Source: Blasia pusilla
Lineage: Eukaryota; Marchantiophyta; Marchantiopsida; Blasiales
NCBI GenBank assembly: GCA_050084515.1
Contig: CM114274.1
Span: 4,712,001-4,776,000, forward strand
Direction of reading: 5' to 3'
Length of the DNA: 64,000 bases
Part shown: one piece after another, positions 58,577 through 64,000 of the stretch
Layout: every line of letters starts with the position of its first letter
How positions within the stretch are numbered: position 1 is the first letter of the stretch
The notes under the pieces: model-generated
The model's database searches: none
What the model was told of the DNA's origin: nothing
Seen by the model: the letters and a program-made list of their open reading frames with translations, nothing else
Program-made: the position numbers and the translations under genes

Positions 58577-61516
58577 GTATTTCATGTATTGGGGCGATTT
58601 GCAAGGCTTTTATCAGTCTATGGACTCTATCAGTACCTCATGGGTGCCAAGATTTCTGTGGTAGTGTTCATGTTTGGAAGCTTGCTGGGATCAACACTTA
58701 TTTTCTTTGCGATTCAGAAGCCTTGGAAAGGCCGCCCTCTGTCATCTGCTCAGGTACTTGTGTTTACTACCTCCACTCTATCTGTTGACTACCTTGGTCA
58801 TGATTCGGTCATCACATTGATCATGTAGATTTTTCAAGTGGAGCTTGTTATGTGCAGATTTATCCTACAGTCACAAATGGAGCGGTTTTGGCACTGTCTC
58901 TTGTTTTGTGGGGGAGGGGACTTCGAACGTGTGGTCCAGTGAGGTGAGCAGTGGCATGTGTAGTTGTGAAACGGTCTTCACTGTTGTTCCCAAATAGGAT
59001 GATTTGGTGGATTTGTCCTCAAGTGGGTGATTCCTCCCGGTGGCTGTGATGAAAAACAGGACAGTTTTAGCCGAATATGTGGGAGCAGTTCTAGGTGCTA
59101 TCTCGACTTTGTTATTTGGGCGGGGAGGTCATCCTGTGAGAAAGGTGAGCATTTGCAAGCCAGCTTGTGGCACTTAAGCCAGTTGTACTGCAATTGTTAG
59201 CGTTGGCTTTTGGAGCAAGCAGTCTCAGCAATTTGGTCCTGATGTTTGTGGAGTCTTTTATCAATCATATTTCCCTTATCTATGAGAAGATTGCCGGTCG
59301 TAGCCGTTGGATCATACCATGCCCCAAAGGTTGGTGGAAGGGGAATGACTCGGTTGGAGAGAGAATGTGGGGAATGAAGGACACACCAAAGAAGTGAGAA
59401 ACCCACTGAACTTAGTTGATGGTGTAGGATGTTAGATGTTCTCCGTCTACAAACAAACCCTGGTCACTCAACTAGTCCATGCTCTAAGCGGTTTGTCTTT
59501 CCTGGTGCAGGTGTGTGGCTTGTTAGCCATGCTTGCAGCCTTCTACTTTCTGTCTCAAGGATGGGCTATGGCAACTTTCTCACCGTTCTATATCCTGCCG
59601 CATTGATGTTTCCTTGGGCAGACTAGAAGAAGTGTAGATTTGTTACAGTTGCACAAGTGCCACACAGAATAAAATTTTTAAGAATCTTCATTAGGAATAG
59701 AAGGGAATCCCAACTGAACCTTGATTTTATGTGGTATTGGAATGACTGTTCAGCTAGTTGCATTTGTTTGTCGTGAGAATCTTCGATAAAATCTTGAGGT
59801 AAATGTGTGAATGATGTGCATCTCACACGTAGTTGCTACAATTCTAGGAAGGTTTCTGGCTTCTAAGAAGACAATGACCTTAACTCCAGTAATACCCTCT
59901 GGATCCAGTTCAGCATCAGATGATACAGGGTATGAGAAAGGTCATGTGGGTCTTCATTCCATGACTGTGCCGATTCTTTCGGGTCTATTGGCAGCTCTCC
60001 GCAGGATTATTGCTCGACGGGTATCACTAAAGGTTTGGAGAGTTCATTCCTAGTCTTCAGTATTTGGCTTGTTCATACATTTGGGACCTTGCCAATAAAA
60101 GGTTGACAGAATCGGAATTATGTGAATATCAAGGAAACTGATGCATTTATGTCCCCATTTTCTGTCAATTTCAGCTATGAGTAACACGATTTGAGTGTGC
60201 CCTTTTGGAAAATATTGTCGTTCTAGCTCTTGTATATCATAATTCAATTCTGGATGGAGGTTACTGACACCAGTCATGTATAACATCTCAGATTTTGAAA
60301 TGATTTGTTTTGATCCAAAACATCTGACCACTCTGAATTCTGGAATTTCAGAGTCAATCAAAGAAGAGACTACATGCAATTACAGTCGCTGCAGCTACAT
60401 GCTTTCTCTTTCCATTTGCCATCACGAAGTTGGCTCTGGTATGATTGTACCTTCAACATGCTGTTTGATGTATAGGAAGTTCAGATAACACGTAGGGTTC
60501 ACTGAAACACAGCTTATTTCATAAATTTGGAAGTGGCTAGTGCTGCTGACAATTTAGGTATCTGTGGTCTCCTATAGCTGGAGAGACTGCATTTTTTTTG
60601 TCTTTTTGCAATGTTTAGACCCTGAAGCGAGCTGATGTTGGCTTGGGCTCAGAGTGAAGCAGGGAGCAGATCAGACTACCATGGCTCAGCGGCCTGGCCA
60701 TATCTAACCATGATATTTTTTGGTATCGTTTTGATGTACTACGTGGATGCACTTGTTGAAGACAGGTATTTTGAATATACAGTGCCTCTATGTTTGCTGT
60801 CCTTCAATTTTCTAGCTTAGTCAAAACTGGTTGTGGATAGCAGTAATGGACTAAAGCTATAGGATGCTTAATGGATTCTTTTGTACATCCTGCAAGTTTA
60901 GCTGTGACAAGATCATGCATGTTAATCCTTCATTGCAGCAACCAATTAAGACCCACTACAGCTTCTTAGAAAACCCCTGGGTGGAAGGTTTTATGATGCG
61001 CATTCTAGAGACTCCGAAGGAAACTCATGACCATTAAGAAACGGGGTCGCTAGATATTATGCTGCCACATGGAGGTTGATGCGTAATCTGTCATACTCTG
61101 AGAAGGAAAGGTAGTGTGAGCCAGCATTCTGAAGCTAAAACTTAGTTGTTTTATGCAGATTACACATAGTGCCCTCTTCTCCACAACATCTGGTTGTCAG
61201 TGCCGGATGCCTGGTTGTTCTGGAGTTCTTGTATCAGATGGATTTCTCTCCTCTCGGGTTCCTGTGGTGCTTGTCCTGGCTGGGATCAGGTTTGTTTTCC
61301 TATACTTATCTTCAGTTGAGTTGGAGAGATTGCGTTCATTTGTGAGAAATTTGAAGAATTTCTGGAATCAGCATGAAAAATGAGTGTGAACTTTGTACAG
61401 GAATCTATGTTGCAACGACCTTCGACAAATTTCAAAGGAACTATGAGCATGGAGAAGGCCAGGATTTTCTCAGAGAAAGCCGCTCTGAGCTTGCCCTTTC
61501 ATCCCTGCCTTCATAA
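58577..61516 (+). pseudogene. MTP12-like: MTP12-like (ZnT5-type) zinc transporter, N-terminal membrane half only, reading broken
   Basis: Exons inferred from GT-AG borders and phase: 58577-58753, 58858-58943, 59060-59144, 59511-about 59600, 59833-60032, 60352-60438, 60653-60765, 61159-61289, 61401-61516. Readings are hydrophobic and resemble the long N-terminal membrane region of plant MTP12: GAKISVVVFMFGSLLGSTLI, GAVLALSLVLWGRGLRTCGP, TVLAEYVGAVLGAISTLLFG, KKRLHAITVAAATCFLFPFA, and AWPYLTMIFFGIVLMYYVDA. The exon from 61159 (phase shared with the previous donor) reads HLVVSAGCLVVLEFLYQMDF. MTP12 and partners move zinc into the Golgi. Exon 4 runs into TGA 59604 with no GT donor before it, exon 9 into TAA 61514, and no cation-efflux domain (HxxxD motifs) is found before the convergent FKBP gene. 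A first exon from ATG 57820 is possible. Family call is from memory of the pattern. Confidence 0.6.
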
Positions 61517-63242
61517 CTGCCTACAGGTGGCTTCCTTGGCTTTTGGCCAGTTCCATGTGAGAAATCCCATGTTTGATGTTGTAGTGGACTTTCTCGATTT
61601 ACACAGGTCTTTGAAATATGTCGCTAATCTGAAGCCATGTGACACTCGTGGGGTTCTTTCCTTGCAATATAATTTCAGGTAGCATTTCAGAGCTCCTTTT
61701 GAAGAGGGTATGTGGATGAAGAGTGGGGCAGTGAGGTATCCATGAGATTTATGCAGCGCATCCCTCCTGGCTGCAGGAAATGACCAGTCTATGTTTATCC
61801 AGGTGCGTTTTCTCTCATCTGATGCATGTCCGTTTAACTATATAGTCCTTCCGGGATCCCGATGAGGTGATATAAGAAGTGCTATATAGAGTTTCTTTGT
61901 CAGTACCTGAAGGTCTCACCAACACTCTATGGTAAGCAGTCCCACTACTTGAGAGTCTCCTTCCTCTCATAAGGTAGTTTCTTCACTTCTTTCTCCCTCG
62001 GGAGCCATCTCAGTCTCTAGCACCGACTACTAACTAAGGTAAGAGTCTAGGGTCGCAAAGCTTCCAACGCTCACCACTTGGTTAAGTGTTTGGCCGAGCA
62101 TCTACCGCAAGGCATTTGGAGCTGTTCTTTACTGGAAGGTGCAAGTTATCAATTTTGTCCAAGGACGATTAGTTTCTGTTACTCCAGTACTACTCAAGGA
62201 GGCTTTAAAAGAAGTGGTTTTCTTTCTCAGTGCAGGCGGAGATCGCTGTAGCAGATAAAATTTCTTCAAAGCCGCTCCTCTTCTCATTCTTCTGAACCAA
62301 GTGTTGAGTAGAAATAACTCTGCAGCATTTATCGTGGGATGCTAATAAAGGACACACACATTGATTCTGGTTTGTGACGATGTCGTTTTATATACCCAGC
62401 TTCTGCAGCTCCTAGCCAATCTTCACACTATTGTCGTTTCTGGGGCGCCGCATCCAGGAAGTTCTGGGGTAGAAATGCCGTGTTTAAACCAGGGAGCTAT
62501 TGATAGATTGCATAAACTCAGATTTCTGCGACTGCCCATGAATTCATTCATGTTAACAAATGGGAATACTCTTGAATTTAAGCCCTCCTGAAAATGGCAA
62601 TCATATCTTCTGATCGCGGTCATACACTACTGGGAATGTGGATATTGTAGTCGGAGCCTTATTTTGGGAGATGTTTCAGAATTGAGGGTCCAAGGTCAGT
62701 CGTGCAAGCCTCGACAAAAGACACAATAGCTAGCAAACCTGTTAGAACAACCAGAGAGCTATCCTATTCATTACTAGTAGGGACTAAAAGAATTAACTCA
62801 TTTTCATTTTTGTGAAAGTGGAGATATTGCCAAGCCTGGTGCATGATTTCCCACCAAATGTGTGATTGGGCAAGGATTGTTCATCAAGACACAAAGCAGA
62901 GCATGTAGATGAGCAGATTACACACTCCCTAATGTCTTCATGAATACCATGGGATATATTTATTTTTCAATCTGCTACCTTCCTCCTACAATGTTTCTTG
63001 CCTCCAGAACCGAAATTGGAATGGAGACTGGTTTGGAACTTGAGTTCTAAATCAGTTCACAAACCATTCTGCATGCTACCTTGGGAAACCAGTCACACAT
63101 CCATTAAGCTTGGAAAACGATTTCCTAGCTTAAAATCAATTAGGCCATTGATTATCTGCACATACCGTCTTCGTCGTGAAGAGAAACCAACTTAAAGCTA
63201 AAGATCTTTAAACTCATCGCTCTCTGGATGGTACCACCACTC
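61517..63242. other. Convergent 3' flanks, no gene seen
   Basis: Lies between the plus-strand transporter remnant and the minus-strand FKBP gene. The 76-codon open stretch at 62361 has no recognisable domain. Expected content is 3' UTR of both genes. The missing cation-efflux half of the transporter was looked for here and not found. Confidence 0.4.
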
Positions 63243-64000
63243 TCACCCCTCCACGAGTTTCACGCCGGACCTGTACATCATCAATTCTAACATCAGAAAA
63301 CTTTTGAGCAACCACAGTGTGTTTGTTGGATTGCAGTAACACACTGGTGTGTTAAGCTTGGTGGTGTGCCTGGGGCAAGCAACGAACCAGCCGAGGGAGG
63401 ACGGACACAGAGAATTGTGATACTTGGCGGATTTTGTTAGATGCAATAATGTTGAGAGTGCACTGAAATGGAGAGCAGTTCCAATCTTGTACTCTGCATA
63501 AGTCAGGGTTTAGGGTTTAGGAAAAGTCAGGGAAAGAAACTTCTTGGATGAGTAGGCACATACCCAAACGGAGTCTGTTTGATGCTCAGAAGCTCCACAT
63601 TGATCTGCAGTAAAACAATTTCAAAGCAGCACGAGGAGCGCTCGCCGTTAAGTGACATGCATCTTTCCCCAGCATCTCCACGATATTATAAAACTCCGAA
63701 CTCAATGTGAAAGAGAGCAGCAGCAGAGAAACTCAATGGAGTGCATTCAGGAGGATGATTGTGCCTTCAAACTGAGACTCCGTCAAATAATGAAGAGATA
63801 AAGCTATGGAGGCTATCACCTGAAGCGTTGCGCCCGGGGGTATTTCCTGAACTCCCTTGTCCCCATACGCGTATTCCGGTGGGACGATCAGATTTCGCTG
63901 AACTAGATGTAAAACAATTCAAAATCAGAACGGTTCTCAGGCCACAAACATTCCCTTTCCTTCATGTTTTTCCTCTTTCCTCTTTCATGCGTCTTTATTT
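63243..64000 (-). CDS. FKBP18: FKBP-type peptidyl-prolyl cis-trans isomerase, plastid FKBP18-like, 5' part beyond window
   Basis: Three minus-strand exons of the C-terminal half are visible: 63897-63820, 63604-63564 and 63270-63243 (stop TGA 63245-63243), with GT-AG borders and agreeing phases. They read RNLIVPPEYAYGDKGVQEI, PPGATLQ, then INVELLSIKQTPFG, then SGVKLVEG. VPPEYAYG and IPPGATL are the FKBP active-site loop and final strand. SIKQxPFG followed by VK(I/L)VEG at the extreme C-terminus is the pattern I associate with plant FKBP18 of the thylakoid lumen. The enzyme catalyses proline isomerisation during protein folding. Upstream exons with the transit peptide lie to the right of 64000. 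The second intron contains a telo-box repeat (63505-63520). No disabling change is seen. Confidence 0.9.
63505..63520. promoter_or_regulatory. Double telo-box in FKBP18-like intron
   Basis: AGGGTTTAGGGTTTAG, two tandem plant telomere-type units in interstitial position. Telo-boxes (AAACCCTA) are bound by Myb-like telomere-repeat factors and recruit Polycomb or act as promoter elements in plants. Here it is inside the last intron of the minus-strand gene, so function is uncertain. Confidence 0.6.

Noticed and set aside
1-64000. CRISPR arrays, bacterial operons, integrons
   Set aside because: Introns, LTR retrotransposons, Helitron and plastid-targeted proteins show a plant nuclear genome; no regularly spaced short direct repeats were seen.

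Overview
This is nuclear DNA from a land plant or close streptophyte relative. Three intron-containing or plastid-targeted plant genes sit at the two edges, separated by about 50 kb of transposon debris. At the left edge (minus strand, 3' end outside the window) is a thylakoidal processing peptidase with both catalytic residues. At the right edge (minus strand, 5' end outside) are the last three exons of a plastid-type FKBP18-like peptidyl-prolyl isomerase. Between them lie an intronless gene for an unrecognised, probably plastid-targeted protein (54705-55490) and the exons of an MTP12-like zinc transporter (58577-61516), whose reading is broken and whose cation-efflux half is missing. The short introns, transposon mix and the methyltransferase retrotransposon suggest a non-seed streptophyte such as a bryophyte, lycophyte or fern; this is inference.

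Layout. 1-1900 is the peptidase, and 1901-3400 its GC-rich upstream region. 3.4-24 kb is AT-rich and gene-free. It holds a very decayed minus-strand Ty3/gypsy element (10.4-16.6 kb), extra LTR copies of the same family in both orientations (3968-4988, 22452-23310, 30630-31455), a tRNA-derived SINE-like element (about 18.6 kb), a four-copy degenerate tandem repeat (about 19.15-19.64 kb) and a GC island with a G-box (about 21.2 kb). 24066-29325 is a Ty1/copia element with both LTRs, a decayed Met-tRNA primer site and many stops. 36.5-38.66 kb is a minus-strand Helitron Rep relic whose HUH-motif segment is present twice.

40462-50831 is the outstanding feature: a Ty3/gypsy element with about 90% similar LTRs whose polyprotein order is gag, double zinc knuckle, protease, C5-cytosine DNA methyltransferase, reverse transcriptase, RNase H, integrase, PHD finger. 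The methyltransferase shows motifs I, IV (with the catalytic Cys), VI, VIII and IX/X in canonical order. The PHD finger has a complete C4HC3 set of ligands. The copy is inactive, with scattered stops and frameshifts. It would have combined a writer of cytosine methylation with a possible chromatin reader. Its 3' LTR is flanked on both sides by copies of a 135-bp segment.

The right-hand 14 kb (50.8-64 kb) is more genic. It holds a two-copy 280-bp tandem repeat, the plastid-protein gene, a three-copy minisatellite with GA tracts, a 28-bp hairpin, the MTP12-like remnant and, converging on it, the FKBP18-like gene. All exon boundaries and similarity statements come from reading the sequence by eye; no search was run.
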